In this document: positions 1 through 9,796 of the stretch, piece by piece
Layout: every line of letters begins with the position of its first letter
Numbering within the stretch: the stretch's first letter is position 1
Source of the DNA: Mixta theicola
GTDB taxonomy: Bacteria > Pseudomonadota > Gammaproteobacteria > Enterobacterales > Enterobacteriaceae
Length of the DNA stretch: 64,000 nt
NCBI RefSeq assembly: GCF_002895925.1
Contig: NZ_NWUO01000004.1
Span: 186,001-250,000, forward strand
Direction: 5' to 3'
Translations under genes and position numbers: made by a program
The notes under the pieces: model-generated
Seen by the model: only the letters and a program-made list of their open reading frames with translations
The model's database searches: none
Told to the model about the DNA's origin: nothing

Positions 1-784
1 GCCGCTGCTGAAGAGTCCGCTGGAACAGTATTATCTGATTCAGGGCGGCCTGAAGCGCACCGATTTGAACGATACTAAAGCTGACTCCACCACGCTGGCC
101 CTGTCGCGCTACTGGGATAACAGCTCCGGCTGGCAAAAAGCCATTAACCTGCGTTGGAGCCTGGATCACTTTACCCAGGCGAACGTCACCAATACCACCA
201 TGCTGATCTATCCCGGCGTCAGCGTTAACCGTACCCGCTCGCGCGGCGGGCTGATGCCAACCTGGGGCGATTCTCAACGCTATTCGGTTGATATTTCCGA
301 TACCACATGGGGATCGGATGTCGATTTCCTCGTTTTACAGGCGCAAAACGTCTGGATCCGCACGCTGGCGGATCGGCATCGCTTTGTGGCGCGCGGCAAC
401 CTTGGCTGGATCGAAACCAACGATTTTGAAAAAGTGCCGCCCGACCTGCGCTTCTTCGCCGGGGGCGATCGCAGTATTCGTGGCTACAAATATAAAGGCA
501 TCTCTCCGCGCGATGATGACGGCAAGCTGACCGGTGCGTCGAAACTGGCGACCGGCTCGCTGGAGTATCAATACAATGTCACCGGCAAATGGTGGGGCGC
601 GGTATTCGTTGATTCCGGCGAAGCGGTGAACGATATCAAGCAAAGCAACTTTAAAACCGGCGCCGGTATCGGCGTGCGTTGGGCATCGCCGGTCGGGCCG
701 ATTAAGTTCGACCTGGCGCGGCCCGTTGGGGATAAAGAGGAACACGGATTGCAGTTTTACATCGGACTGGGGCCTGAACTATGA
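1..784 (+). CDS. tamA: TamA, outer-membrane subunit of the translocation and assembly module (3' part only)
   Basis: The frame is open from the first bases of the window, so the gene starts upstream; about 260 C-terminal residues are visible. They form the end of an Omp85-family 16-strand barrel: alternating hydrophobic strands, the signature [11 protein letters not shown] of the lid-loop (L6) region, and a C-terminal strand. In known TamAB systems TamA sits in the outer membrane and works with the inner-membrane-anchored TamB in envelope assembly and lipid homeostasis. The stop codon overlaps the tamB start in an ATGA arrangement, so the two are translationally coupled. The POTRA domains lie outside the window. 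Confidence 0.93.
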   Translation, partial: PLLKSPLEQYYLIQGGLKRTDLNDTKADSTTLALSRYWDNSSGWQKAINLRWSLDHFTQANVTNTTMLIYPGVSVNRTRSRGGLMPTWGDSQRYSVDISDTTWGSDVDFLVLQAQNVWIRTLADRHRFVARGNLGWIETNDFEKVPPDLRFFAGGDRSIRGYKYKGISPRDDDGKLTGASKLATGSLEYQYNVTGKWWGAVFVDSGEAVNDIKQSNFKTGAGIGVRWASPVGPIKFDLARPVGDKEEHGLQFYIGLGPEL

Positions 785-3700
785 AGCTATGGAAAAAGGT
801 CCTGATTGGGATTTTGATCTTGTTAGCGGTGCTGGCCGGCGGCGTGCTGCTGCTGGTAGGCACCACGCCCGGCCTGCATTTACTGCTGAACGGCGCGGCG
901 CGTTGGGTGCCGGGATTATCTATTCAGCAGGTGGACGGCGGCTGGCGCAACCTGACGTTAAAAGGCGTGCGGTATGAAATGCCTGGCGTAACGGTTAACG
1001 CCGGCGAGTTTCATCTGGCGGTGCAGCTGGGCTGCCTGAAAAACTCCGCGTTCTGCGTTAACGATCTTGGGCTGAAGGATCTGAATGTGGTAGTCGATAG
1101 CAGCAAAATGACGCCAGCCAGCGAGCCGCCGCCGCAAGAAGAGAGCAGCAGCGGCGAGTTCAGCACGCCTTATCCCATTACGCTGCGTCATCTCAGCCTG
1201 CATAATATTAATCTCAAAATCGATAACACCGCGATTTCCCTGCTCGATTTCTCTACCGGCCTGCACTGGCAGGAGCGGGCGCTTACCTTAACCCCGACGC
1301 ATATTCAAAGCCTGCTTATCGCCCTGCCGAAGGCGGCGCAGGTAGCCAATGAACAGGTGGTGCAGCCCAAAATCCAGCAGCCGCAGGCGCAGGAGAAGCC
1401 GCTGGGGGAAACGCTGAAGGCGATGTTCGATCGGCCGCTGCTGGCGACCATGCCAGATTTCCGGCTGCCGCTGGATATTGAGGTGCAGGAGATCGTCGGC
1501 GAGCAGCTACGCATCACCGGCGATACCGAGCTGGCGATAAACCGTTTACTGCTGAAGGCGAAAACGCAGGATCGTCTGCTGCAGCTGCAAACGCTGGATA
1601 TTGATTCGCCGCAGGGGCAGCTTAAAGCCAGTGGACAGGCGCGGCTTGCCGATAACTGGCCGGTAGACCTCAACCTGAACGGCGCGTTAAACGTCGAGCC
1701 GCTGAAAGGTGAGAAGATCAAAATGACGCTCGGCGGCGCCATGCGTCAGCAGCTTCAGCTGGGGCTCAATCTCTCCGGCCCGCTAAATGCGCAACTGACA
1801 GGGCAAACCGAGCTGGCAACCGTCGGCCTGCCGCTGCAGCTAAAGCTGACCAGTCCGCAGCTGCGCTGGCCGCTCAGCGGCGCAACGCAGTATCAGGCGG
1901 ATAACCTGGATTTCAGCTTCAGCGGTAAGGCGACCGACTACGTGATGTCGCTGCGCACCGCCCTGAAGGGCGAAGCCATTCCGCCAGCCGATCTGGCGCT
2001 GGATGGTAAGGGCAATATCGAACAGTTTAGCCTTGATAAGCTGCGTTTATCAGCGTTGAAAGGCCATGTCGATCTTAGCGGCCTGGTGGACTGGAGCAAG
2101 GCAATCAGCTGGCGCAGCGAGCTCACGCTGAGCGGGATCGATACCGCCCGGCAATATCCTGACTGGCCCGCCACGCTGGACGGTAAAATCACCACGCGCG
2201 GCAGTCTGTATGGCGGTAGCTGGCAGATGCGCGTGCCGGAGTTAAAGCTGCGCGGTAAGGTGCGGCAGAATGCAGTCTCGGCAGACGGCACGCTGTACGG
2301 CAACAGCTATAACCAGTGGAATATTCCCGGCGTTAAGCTGGTGCTGGGACGTAACAATATCAATCTTAAAGGCGAGCTGGGCGACGCGCTTAATCTGGAC
2401 GCTAACATTGATGCGCCGCATCTGGACAACGCGCTGCCTGGCCTGGGCGGCGTGGCGAAAGGGATCATTAAAGCGCGCGGTACGCTACAGGCGCCGCAGC
2501 TGCTGGCCGATGTTACCGCCACCGGCCTGCGTTGGCAGGAGCTGTCTATCGCCCGCGTGCGGCTGGATGGCGATGTAAAATCGAGCGACCAGGTGGCAGG
2601 TAAGCTGCAGCTGCGCATTGAACGGCTGAAACAGGCGTCGCTGACGATTAATCAGCTGACGCTAAATGCGGACGGCAATGAGCGCAAACACCAGCTGAAG
2701 CTCAGCGTTAACGGCGATCCGGTTTCCGGCCAGCTGGCGCTGAACGGCAGTTTCGATCGGCAACAGCAGCGCTGGCAGGGCACGCTGAATAATACCTTCT
2801 TCGATACGCCGGTAGGCGAATGGCGACTGACCCGCGCCATCGCCATCGATTATCAGAACGCGCGCCAAACCGCAACGATTGGCGCGCACTGCTGGCGCAA
2901 TCCGAACGCGCAGCTGTGCGTGCCGCAGCCGATTGAGGCAGGGCCGGACGGCCATGCGCGCGTGGCGCTAAACCGCTTCGACCTGGCGATGATTAAGCCC
3001 TTCCTGCCGAAAGAGACGCAGCTGGTGGGCATATTCAGCGGTGATGCCGATGTGAGCTGGCACAGCGACGGTTCACTGCCCACCGGACGGCTAGCGCTGA
3101 AGGGCAATGGCGTTAAGGTAACGCAGGATGTGCAGGGCAACGCGCTGCCGATCGCCTTCGATACCCTGAACCTTAATGCCGCGCTGCGCGACGGTAAGGC
3201 GCAGCTGGACTGGCTGCTGCGCATTGCCAACAATGGTCAATTTGACGGCAACGTTCAGATTAGCGATCCGCAGAACCGGCGCAACCTGTCCGGTAATATC
3301 AATATCAACAATCTGTCGCTGGCGCTGTTTAATCCGGCGCTGATGCGCGGCGAGCAGGTAACGGGCATGCTCAACAGCAGCCTGCGACTTGGCGGTAACC
3401 TGCAAAAACCGCTGGTGTATGGCCAGCTGGGCTTACGTAACGTGGATGTGGAAGGCAGCTTTATGCCGGTTGATCTGTCCAGCGCCAACCTGACTATGGC
3501 GTTTAACGGGATGAGCTCAACGCTGCAGGGCCTGATCCAAACCGCGCGCGGGCAGATTAACCTTGACGGCAATGCCGACTGGAGCCAGCTGAACAACTGG
3601 CGCGCCCATATTGCCGCACGCGGCGATCGCGTACGGGTGACCGTACCGCCGATGGTGCGCATGGACGTTTCGCCGGACCTGACGTTCGATGCATCGCCCA

Positions 3701-4551
3701 TCGCCTTTACGCTCGACGGTAAGGTAGATGTGCCCTGGGCGCGTATTATCGTTCAGGAGATGCCGGAGAGCGCCACCGGCGTCTCTTCTGATGAAGTGCT
3801 GCTGGATGAAAACCTGAAGCCGGTAACCGCGCAAACGGCGGCGATCCCGATTAACAGTAACCTGATTATTCACGTGGGCGACGATGTCCGCCTCAGCGCT
3901 TTTGGCCTGAAGGCGAAGCTGAACGGCGATCTGAAGCTGGTACAGGATAAGCGCGGGCTGGGCCTTAACGGTCAGATCAATATTCCGTCCGGTCGCTTCC
4001 ACGCCTACGGACAGGATTTGCTGGTGCGTAAAGGCGAGCTGCAGTTTGCCGGCCCGCCGGATCAGCCTTACATCAACCTGGAAGCCATTCGCAATCCGGA
4101 GGCTACCGAGGATGACGTGACCGCCGGGTTACGCGTGACCGGGCTGGCGGATGAGCCGAAAGCGGAGATTTTCTCCGATCCGGCGATGTCGCAACAGGAA
4201 GCCCTTTCTTACCTGCTGCGCGGGCAGGGGCTGGATACGGATGGCGACAGTAACGCGCTGACTTCCGCCCTTGTTGGTTTAGGGGTTGCACAAAGTGGGC
4301 AAATTGTGGGTAAAATCGGCGAGACCTTTGGCGTTAGCAATCTTGCTCTTGATACTGCCGGCGTTGGTGATAGTCAGCAGGTTCAGGTCAGCGGTTATGT
4401 TCTGCCGGGTCTACAAGTAAAATATGGAGTGGGTATCTTTGATTCACTGGCGACCTTAACCCTGCGTTATCGCCTGATGCCTAAGCTCTATTTGGAAGCA
4501 GTGTCCGGCGTCGACCAGGCACTCGATTTGCTCTATCAGTTTGAGTTTTAG
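781..4551 (+). CDS. tamB: TamB, inner-membrane-anchored periplasm-spanning AsmA-like protein
   Basis: The 1256-residue protein has the length of E. coli TamB. An N-terminal hydrophobic segment (about residues 7-27) anchors it in the inner membrane. A very long body of repetitive beta-strand sequence follows, typical of the AsmA-like, hydrophobic-groove family thought to carry phospholipid. The last roughly 330 residues are the conserved TamB/DUF490 domain that docks on TamA, ending in aromatic residues (LLYQFEF). The ATG overlaps the tamA stop. ytfP starts two bases after its stop, so the three form one transcription unit as in E. coli. Confidence 0.95.
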   Translation: MKLWKKVLIGILILLAVLAGGVLLLVGTTPGLHLLLNGAARWVPGLSIQQVDGGWRNLTLKGVRYEMPGVTVNAGEFHLAVQLGCLKNSAFCVNDLGLKDLNVVVDSSKMTPASEPPPQEESSSGEFSTPYPITLRHLSLHNINLKIDNTAISLLDFSTGLHWQERALTLTPTHIQSLLIALPKAAQVANEQVVQPKIQQPQAQEKPLGETLKAMFDRPLLATMPDFRLPLDIEVQEIVGEQLRITGDTELAINRLLLKAKTQDRLLQLQTLDIDSPQGQLKASGQARLADNWPVDLNLNGALNVEPLKGEKIKMTLGGAMRQQLQLGLNLSGPLNAQLTGQTELATVGLPLQLKLTSPQLRWPLSGATQYQADNLDFSFSGKATDYVMSLRTALKGEAIPPADLALDGKGNIEQFSLDKLRLSALKGHVDLSGLVDWSKAISWRSELTLSGIDTARQYPDWPATLDGKITTRGSLYGGSWQMRVPELKLRGKVRQNAVSADGTLYGNSYNQWNIPGVKLVLGRNNINLKGELGDALNLDANIDAPHLDNALPGLGGVAKGIIKARGTLQAPQLLADVTATGLRWQELSIARVRLDGDVKSSDQVAGKLQLRIERLKQASLTINQLTLNADGNERKHQLKLSVNGDPVSGQLALNGSFDRQQQRWQGTLNNTFFDTPVGEWRLTRAIAIDYQNARQTATIGAHCWRNPNAQLCVPQPIEAGPDGHARVALNRFDLAMIKPFLPKETQLVGIFSGDADVSWHSDGSLPTGRLALKGNGVKVTQDVQGNALPIAFDTLNLNAALRDGKAQLDWLLRIANNGQFDGNVQISDPQNRRNLSGNININNLSLALFNPALMRGEQVTGMLNSSLRLGGNLQKPLVYGQLGLRNVDVEGSFMPVDLSSANLTMAFNGMSSTLQGLIQTARGQINLDGNADWSQLNNWRAHIAARGDRVRVTVPPMVRMDVSPDLTFDASPIAFTLDGKVDVPWARIIVQEMPESATGVSSDEVLLDENLKPVTAQTAAIPINSNLIIHVGDDVRLSAFGLKAKLNGDLKLVQDKRGLGLNGQINIPSGRFHAYGQDLLVRKGELQFAGPPDQPYINLEAIRNPEATEDDVTAGLRVTGLADEPKAEIFSDPAMSQQEALSYLLRGQGLDTDGDSNALTSALVGLGVAQSGQIVGKIGETFGVSNLALDTAGVGDSQQVQVSGYVLPGLQVKYGVGIFDSLATLTLRYRLMPKLYLEAVSGVDQALDLLYQFEF

Positions 4552-4553
4552 CA

Positions 4554-4910
4554 ATGCGAATAATGGTTTATGGCACTTTACGGCGCAAACAGGGAAACAG
4601 TCACTGGATGACAAACGCGCAGTGGCTCGGCGATCATCAGATTGAGGGCTACGATCTTTACAACATCGGACTTTATCCAGGCGTCGTGCCGGGAGAGGGC
4701 TCCGTGTATGGCGAGGTTTACCGGATTGATGCCAGTACGTTAGCTGAACTGGACGCGCTTCGAACCCGCGGCGGCGAATATAAGCGCCAGCTGATTCAGA
4801 CGCCGTACGGTAGCGCCTGGCTGTACGTTTATCAACGTTCGGTAGCAGGACTGACGCACATCCCCGGCGGCGACTGGCTGCTGCGGGATGAAGCCTCGTC
4901 AGGTGAATAA
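4554..4910 (+). CDS. ytfP: YtfP, gamma-glutamylcyclotransferase-fold protein
   Basis: 118 residues with the GGCT-like fold signature: an N-terminal MRIMVYGTLR strand and loop (YGxLR, substrate pocket) and a conserved RGGEYKRQ segment whose Glu is the expected acid/base. The family includes gamma-glutamylamine cyclotransferases; the physiological substrate of YtfP is not settled, so the function is assigned only by fold. It closely resembles E. coli YtfP and is the last gene of tamA-tamB-ytfP. A strong hairpin terminator begins at its stop codon. Confidence 0.9.
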   Translation: MRIMVYGTLRRKQGNSHWMTNAQWLGDHQIEGYDLYNIGLYPGVVPGEGSVYGEVYRIDASTLAELDALRTRGGEYKRQLIQTPYGSAWLYVYQRSVAGLTHIPGGDWLLRDEASSGE

Positions 4911-4941
4911 AAGGCCACCTCCTTTGGAGGTGGCCTTATCT
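4911..4941 (+). terminator. Rho-independent terminator of tamAB-ytfP
   Basis: A perfect 12-bp stem AAGGCCACCTCC / GGAGGTGGCCTT closes on a TTT loop and is followed by a short T-rich stretch (TTATCTGTT). It begins immediately after the ytfP stop. The A-rich flank means it could also act on the minus strand downstream of the gene at 5012-5275. Confidence 0.85.
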
Positions 4942-5011
4942 GTTGCCTTCTGAAAAAGGGGGCAATATTCGTGTTGATGCCATAACCGTTCCGGCTGTTA
5001 TTCATGCCACA

Positions 5012-5275
5012 TTATGATTTTTTGACGTGGCAGAATACTTTTATCACAAGTAAATAGATAATCATGCTCACCGCGATATTCAGCGCTGTGGTTATCATAC
5101 TATCAATAAATTCAAAGGGTTCCGGATAAGCTTCACCCAGCACGGTTTCTGAAATTTTTATCGCTGTATCCAGGCTCATACTACCAGCCAGCAGGTCGGT
5201 TAATGGTTCATATGGAACAGATAGGGCGCAGGCAATTAAGATGGCAAGAAACAGAGCGACCTTTTTGGGAATCAT
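5012..5275 (-). CDS. Small membrane protein, probable orphan immunity protein of a Tlde1-type effector
   Basis: 87 residues with an N-terminal hydrophobic segment (about 5-22) and a second near the C-terminus (about 63-82). It is not a family I recognise by sequence. Position gives the clue: its ATG overlaps the TGA of a 41-codon relic of a Tlde1-type effector (5272-5397). A second, intact Tlde1-like gene at 11475-11978 is likewise followed by a small membrane protein (11179-11463). Tlde1 effectors cut peptidoglycan in the periplasm, so a membrane-anchored or exported immunity protein is expected. I infer a retained immunity gene whose toxin partner has been deleted; the role is unproven. Confidence 0.6.
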   Translation of the reverse strand: MIPKKVALFLAILIACALSVPYEPLTDLLAGSMSLDTAIKISETVLGEAYPEPFEFIDSMITTALNIAVSMIIYLLVIKVFCHVKKS

Positions 5276-5397
5276 TGCACATGCCCATGATTACGGTAAG
5301 GGCCCGTCCCGGAAAAAGCCATAAATGTTCCAACTCCGTAGAACATTAATGGAGAAAAATCTGCGTCATTGATAACAAACTTTCCTTGCAAAGCCAT
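5272..5397 (-). pseudogene. Relic of a Tlde1-type (DUF2778) T6SS effector gene, 41 codons
   Basis: Reading leftwards from the ATG at 5397, the first 30 or so residues (MALQGKFVINDADFSPL, then FYGVGTFMAFSG) match the N-terminus of the complete effector at 11978 almost residue for residue. After FSG the match is lost and the frame ends ten residues later at a TGA that overlaps the ATG of the downstream immunity-like gene. The start region with its GGGAG ribosome-binding site and the junction with the next gene are kept, but the catalytic middle is gone. The simplest reading is an in-frame internal deletion. A functional 41-residue peptide cannot be excluded but has no catalytic residues. Confidence 0.75.
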
Positions 5398-5587
5398 AAG
5401 ACACTCCCTGTTTTAGAAAAAGAAAATTATCAAAACATCTTAAACAAAAGGCCTCCAGCCCCAACGATAGTGCCATTTAATAATCAAATTCTGTTAGTGC
5501 AATCAAAAAAACAGAAAGCAGATACATACTCAATGACGCTGGGCGGAGACGGCATTGAGCAATCAGGAACTGGCTTACCGTGGCCCA

Positions 5588-5620
5588 TAAAAAACACCGC
5601 CCTTTTGGGCGGTGTTTTTT
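5588..5620. terminator. Bidirectional terminator downstream of ppa
   Basis: A perfect 12-bp stem AAAACACCGCCC / GGGCGGTGTTTT around a TTTT loop, with A-run and T-run on either side. It lies about 40 bases beyond the ppa stop, which is transcribed leftwards. Between it and the effector relic (5398-5587) I see no recognisable gene, only AT-rich DNA that may hold the relic's promoter. Confidence 0.85.
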
Positions 5621-5656
5621 GAGCATGGTAGTGAGACAGCGCTCACCCGATGGGCA

Positions 5657-6187
5657 TTACTTCTTCGCTGCACGTTCGAAAGAGGTACGAATCTCTTCTT
5701 TAGCCGCTTCCGCGTTATCCCAACCGTCAACTTTAACCCATTTGCCTTTTTCCAGATCTTTGTAGTGTTCAAAGAAATGGGTAATCTGGGCACGCAGCAG
5801 TTCCGGCAGATCGTTCACATCTTTAATGTGATCGTATTCTTTAGACAGCTTGGTGTGCGGTACAGCAACCAGCTTCGCATCTTCACCCGATTCGTCGGTC
5901 ATTTTCAGTACGCCAACCGGACGGCAGCGGATGACTGAACCCGGCTGCAGCGGATACGGCGTCGGCACCAGTACGTCAACCGGGTCGCCGTCCAGAGACA
6001 GCGTGTGGTTGATATAACCGTAGTTACACGGATAGAACATGGCCGTTGACATAAAGCGGTCAACAAACAGCGCGCCAGACTCTTTATCTACTTCATATTT
6101 AATCGGATCGGCATTGGCCGGGATCTCGATAATGACATAAATATCTTCTGGCAGGTCTTTACCGGCAGGAACCAGGTTCAAACTCAT
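5657..6187 (-). CDS. ppa: Inorganic pyrophosphatase
   Basis: 176 residues from the MSLNLVPAG start, the E. coli Ppa start; an upstream in-frame ATG adds five residues but lies on the ribosome-binding site. It hydrolyses pyrophosphate to orthophosphate in the cytoplasm and pulls biosynthetic reactions forward. The family I signature is visible: EIPAN then KYEVDKESG (active-site Glu21 and Lys30), YGYINHTL, and the metal-binding DGDPVDVLV with Asp66, Asp68 and Asp71. Length and sequence are those of the hexameric enterobacterial enzyme. It is monocistronic, with a strong terminator downstream. Confidence 0.97.
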   Translation of the reverse strand: MSLNLVPAGKDLPEDIYVIIEIPANADPIKYEVDKESGALFVDRFMSTAMFYPCNYGYINHTLSLDGDPVDVLVPTPYPLQPGSVIRCRPVGVLKMTDESGEDAKLVAVPHTKLSKEYDHIKDVNDLPELLRAQITHFFEHYKDLEKGKWVKVDGWDNAEAAKEEIRTSFERAAKK

Positions 6188-6289
6188 CTCGCTTTCCTTC
6201 ATTCATCATAAGTTGAGTGACGGCTATTATAGCCAACTGGCAATGAAAGTATGCCCCCTTTTTCCGCTTTCGGAATGCTCCAGCCGCGG

Positions 6290-6739
6290 TTATTTATTGA
6301 AAATAAACAGTGAAACCAGTCCGGCGGCGATCAGCGGACCCACCGGCACGCCGCGAAACAGGGAAACGCCGATAATGGTACCAATCAGCAGGCCGCCGAC
6401 AATGGTTGGCTGGCTACTCATCAGCGTTACTCCGCGCCCGCCAAGCCAGGAAACCACGATCCCTACCACAATCGCCAGCAGCGATTTCCAGTCGAGAAAA
6501 GATTTCAGCAGCGTGCCGGGCGGCAGGGAACCGCTGACCAGCGGCGACAGCACGCCAACGGTAAGAATAACGATCCCTACGGTCAGCCCCTGCTTTTCTA
6601 TATAGGGAAAAAATTGAGATAACGGCGTTAGTTTAATCACCAGCAGCGCCGCGACGGAAAGGGTAACTGCGGTATTGTGAACCAACAAACTCAATCCACC
6701 GAGAACCAGTAAAATAAATATCGAGGCAAAAGCTGTCAT
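6290..6739 (-). CDS. UPF0756/DUF441 membrane protein (YeaL family)
   Basis: 149 residues from [16 protein letters not shown]; this start is preferred over one 32 codons upstream because it gives the family length and begins at the first transmembrane helix. Four or five hydrophobic helices span it, with the typical [25 protein letters not shown]-like segment in the second half. The family is widespread in bacteria and its function is unknown. The gene stands alone between ppa and a divergently transcribed chemoreceptor, which is not its E. coli context. Confidence 0.85.
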   Translation of the reverse strand: MTAFASIFILLVLGGLSLLVHNTAVTLSVAALLVIKLTPLSQFFPYIEKQGLTVGIVILTVGVLSPLVSGSLPPGTLLKSFLDWKSLLAIVVGIVVSWLGGRGVTLMSSQPTIVGGLLIGTIIGVSLFRGVPVGPLIAAGLVSLFIFNK

Positions 6740-6874
6740 CTGACGCTCCCTGACCAGACAGAAAGGAAAAATTACTATAACAACGGGCGCGGGCAGAGGC
6801 GAGAAGGAATGGCGCAAAGCGCGAATAAACTTCAATAAATATAATTAGCTATCAAACTAATAAATTATATCAGT

Positions 6875-6901
6875 TATAGCGTTTATTAAATATGCCGATA
6901 T
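6875..6901 (+). promoter_or_regulatory. Candidate sigma-28 (FliA) promoter of the chemoreceptor gene
   Basis: TATAGCGT, an 11-base spacer, then GCCGATAT, compared with the FliA consensus TAAAGTTT-N11-GCCGATAA. The -10 matches at 7 of 8 positions, the -35 at 5 of 8, and the spacing is exact. It lies about 80 bases upstream of a methyl-accepting chemotaxis gene, a class normally in the late flagellar regulon. This is my reading by eye; no scoring was run. Confidence 0.55.
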
Positions 6902-6980
6902 TTATAATGAAGATGAGTCATTTATTATAATCTTCAGGCAAAGGACCTTAGCCTTTTTTATTTTCAGGGAAAAATCGCGC

Positions 6981-8546
6981 ATGTTGAAAAATATATCTGT
7001 ACGCACGGCATTAATTTGCTTGCTTACCGCAGTCGCTATGCTATTGCTGATCGTCAGTTTTATTGGCCTTAATGCGGTGCAAAAATCAAATAACTTTCTG
7101 GAGGAAATTGACTATGTCGACAGAGAAATACTGGATCCGCTTTATGAAAGCAACAGTTATCTGTTTCGGGCCCGTGCAACGGCGGCTACGGCGGTTCATC
7201 AAATCGTCATCGACAGAATGCCGGAAGCGGAAAAGAATATTGCTCGCGTAGTCAATTACGTCCAGCAAGCGCAAAAGACGATGGACAGGGTTATTAACAG
7301 CCGTCTCGATACCGAAAAAAGTAAAGCTTTGCTGGCAATGGTTGCGACCAGTTACCAAAGCTATATGCAGCAAGGGATACATCCTTTACTACGCGCGCTG
7401 GAAAATAAGGATACCGAAGCCTATTACCAGCTGCTGGGACATGCGCTTACCTCTTCTACCGGCGGCTATCAGCAGGCGTTAGAGACATTCACCCAGGATG
7501 CTTACCAAATCAGCGATATGCATCTGGAGGAGGCGAGGAAAAACGAGCTATTTATGAAGGTCAGCATTACGCTTTGCTGCCTGTTAACCCTGACGCTGCT
7601 GGTTACCGCCTGGTTTACATTAAAAGCCGTGCTGCTAAAGCCGCTGAATCAGGCTATTGAACAGCTGGAGCATATTGCTATTGGCGATCTGACGCAGTCG
7701 ATACCGAATATGGGGCGTAACGAACTGGGACGCTTAATTGATGCGATGAGGAAAATGCAGCGGGGGCTTCTCGATTCGGTCAGTCGGGTACTGGACGCAT
7801 CGCAGAAAATCGACGTTGGCAGCCGGGAACTATCGTTGGGCAATCTTAATCTGTCACAGCGTACGGAAGAGACTGCATCGTCGCTTGAGCAAACGGCGGG
7901 CAGCATGGAAAAATTGACCGTAACGGTGAAGCTGAACGCTGACAATGCGCAGCAGGCTCACCAGCTGGCGCGCAACGTTTCCACCACCGCCGCAACGGGT
8001 GCGGACGTGGTTAGCTGCGTTACCGGGAAGATGCAGGAAATCGCCGAAAGTGCCAGCCATATTGCCGATATTCTCAGCGTTATTGATGGCATCGCTTTCC
8101 AGACCAATATCCTGGCGCTAAACGCCTCGGTAGAGGCGGCGCGCGCCGGTGAGCAGGGTCGCGGCTTCGCCGTCGTCGCGAGCGAGGTCCGCAACCTGGC
8201 GCAGCGCAGCGCGGAAGCGGCAAAAGAGATTCGACAGCTGATTAGCGAGTCGCAGGGCCGGGTAAAAGAGGGGAGCGAAATGGCGCAGCGAGCCGGCGAA
8301 ACCATGAATGCTATCGCGACAGAAGTGAAGCACGTTACCGAACTGATGAAAGAGATCTCTGGCGCGTCACTGGACCAGAGTTATGGTATCGAGCAGGTGA
8401 ATCAGGCCATTAATCAAATGGATGATGTGGCGCAGCAAAATGCTGCGTTAGTGGAGCAGGCAGCGACGGCCACGCAGTCGCTGGAGGAGCAGTCGCGTCA
8501 GCTGGTCAGCAGCATGTCGCAGTTCCGGGTGAACATCGCGAAGTAA
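6981..8546 (+). CDS. Methyl-accepting chemotaxis protein (Tar/Tsr/Trg class)
   Basis: 521 residues with classical receptor architecture. TM1 lies at about 9-30, a periplasmic four-helix-bundle ligand domain at about 31-190, TM2 at about 192-213, a HAMP domain at about 214-266, then the cytoplasmic methylation and signalling coiled coil. The hairpin tip that binds CheA and CheW is intact (about residues 370-398, including FQTNILALNASVEAARAG). The C-terminus ends FRVNIAK and lacks an NWETF-type pentapeptide, so CheR and CheB would not be tethered by this receptor. The ligand cannot be read from the sequence. A FliA-like promoter lies upstream and a hairpin terminator downstream. Confidence 0.92.
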   Translation: MLKNISVRTALICLLTAVAMLLLIVSFIGLNAVQKSNNFLEEIDYVDREILDPLYESNSYLFRARATAATAVHQIVIDRMPEAEKNIARVVNYVQQAQKTMDRVINSRLDTEKSKALLAMVATSYQSYMQQGIHPLLRALENKDTEAYYQLLGHALTSSTGGYQQALETFTQDAYQISDMHLEEARKNELFMKVSITLCCLLTLTLLVTAWFTLKAVLLKPLNQAIEQLEHIAIGDLTQSIPNMGRNELGRLIDAMRKMQRGLLDSVSRVLDASQKIDVGSRELSLGNLNLSQRTEETASSLEQTAGSMEKLTVTVKLNADNAQQAHQLARNVSTTAATGADVVSCVTGKMQEIAESASHIADILSVIDGIAFQTNILALNASVEAARAGEQGRGFAVVASEVRNLAQRSAEAAKEIRQLISESQGRVKEGSEMAQRAGETMNAIATEVKHVTELMKEISGASLDQSYGIEQVNQAINQMDDVAQQNAALVEQAATATQSLEEQSRQLVSSMSQFRVNIAK

Positions 8547-8583
8547 GCGTACGGTCCGGCGTGCGCGTCGGCCCATAACGAAA

Positions 8584-8614
8584 GAGGCCGCCCGTTATGC
8601 AGGCGGCCTCGTTT
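8584..8614. terminator. Bidirectional terminator between the chemoreceptor gene and fbp
   Basis: Stem GAGGCCGCC / GGCGGCCTC with a 9-base loop, followed by GTTT on the plus strand and CTTT on the minus strand. The two genes converge here, so one hairpin can serve both. Confidence 0.8.
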
Positions 8615-8619
8615 ATCTC

Positions 8620-9627
8620 TTAAGCATGATTCGCGTCTGGATATTCGCGCATAAAGCGCTCCACATCCTCAACCATCGCGTCGTTGCCGACAAAGAACGG
8701 GCAACGCTGATGCAGCGCTTCCGGCTGCAGATCAAGGATCCGGTTTTTACCGTCGCTGGCTTTACCGCCCGCCTGCTCGGCAAGGAAGGCCATTGGGTTG
8801 CACTCATACAACAGACGCAGCTTACCGCTGGGGTGGCTCGCAGTGCTGGGATAAAGATAGATGCCGCCCTTTAGCAGGTTACGGTGGAAATCCGCCACTA
8901 AAGAGCCGATATAACGCGAGGTGTAAGGACGATGGGTCGCTTTATCCTCTTCCTGACAGAATTTCAGGTATTTCTTCACGCCCTGCGGGAAACGAATATA
9001 GTTGCCTTCGTTAATGGAGTAGGTGTAGCCCTGCTTCGGGAACGTCATACGTTCCTGACTCAGACAAAATACGCCCAGCGAAGGATCGTAAGTAAAGGCA
9101 TGTACGCCGCAGCCAGTGGTATAAACCAGCATGGTTGAGGAGCCGTAAACGACATAACCGGCAGCGACCTGCTTATTGCCCGGCTGCATAAAGTCCGCTT
9201 CGGTCACTGGCGTACCGGGCGGCGTCACGCGGCGGTAGATAGAAAAAATCGTACCGACAGAAACGTTTACATCGATATTCGACGAGCCATCCAGCGGGTC
9301 CATTAAAACGACATACTTACCGTTTTCCACACCTTCAAAGATGACAATTTCGTCTTCTTCTTCAGACGCGATGCCGGCAACGATGCCGCGCGCTTTCAAC
9401 GCCGCCTTGAGTTTTTCATTGGCAAACAGATCGAGCTTCATCTGTTGTTCGCCCTGAACGTTTTCAACGCCGCTGGCGCCCAGAATATCAACCAGCCCGG
9501 CTTTATTAATATCACGATGGATAATTTTAGCGCCGAGCTTAATAGCGGAGATCAGCGCCGTCAGTTCACCTGTGGCATGCGGAAAGTCGTGTTGCTTCTC
9601 GACGATAAATTCGCCTAATGTTTTCAT
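8620..9627 (-). CDS. fbp: Fructose-1,6-bisphosphatase class 1
   Basis: 335 residues from [10 protein letters not shown], the E. coli start; the open frame extends 21 codons further but without family similarity. It removes the 1-phosphate of fructose-1,6-bisphosphate in gluconeogenesis. The metal-binding glutamates lie in GIASEEEDE (about residues 85-93), and the signature [12 protein letters not shown] at 110-121 holds catalytic Asp110 and Asp113. It is divergent from mpl with a short shared promoter region, as in E. coli. Confidence 0.97.
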   Translation of the reverse strand: MKTLGEFIVEKQHDFPHATGELTALISAIKLGAKIIHRDINKAGLVDILGASGVENVQGEQQMKLDLFANEKLKAALKARGIVAGIASEEEDEIVIFEGVENGKYVVLMDPLDGSSNIDVNVSVGTIFSIYRRVTPPGTPVTEADFMQPGNKQVAAGYVVYGSSTMLVYTTGCGVHAFTYDPSLGVFCLSQERMTFPKQGYTYSINEGNYIRFPQGVKKYLKFCQEEDKATHRPYTSRYIGSLVADFHRNLLKGGIYLYPSTASHPSGKLRLLYECNPMAFLAEQAGGKASDGKNRILDLQPEALHQRCPFFVGNDAMVEDVERFMREYPDANHA

Positions 9628-9796
9628 AACACAATCCCTGAATCTACGTTGGAGTCGCAGCATAGGGTACAAAGCTGCAACGTATGCCATCGCAGTTTAA
9701 CGGAATGAACTATAAAGGCCATAGGTCAAATCCGTTTCTTCCCGCGCCGCTCGGCGCTACACTGTGCCTCGAAACTTTTTCGAAAACGGACCTTTT

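Noticed and set aside
5386-5622. 78-residue plus-strand frame beside the effector relic
   Set aside because: It runs into the ppa terminator hairpin, has no ribosome site and opposes the relic's promoter region. A minus-strand frame of about 34 codons at 5486-5588 was also considered and is equally unsupported.
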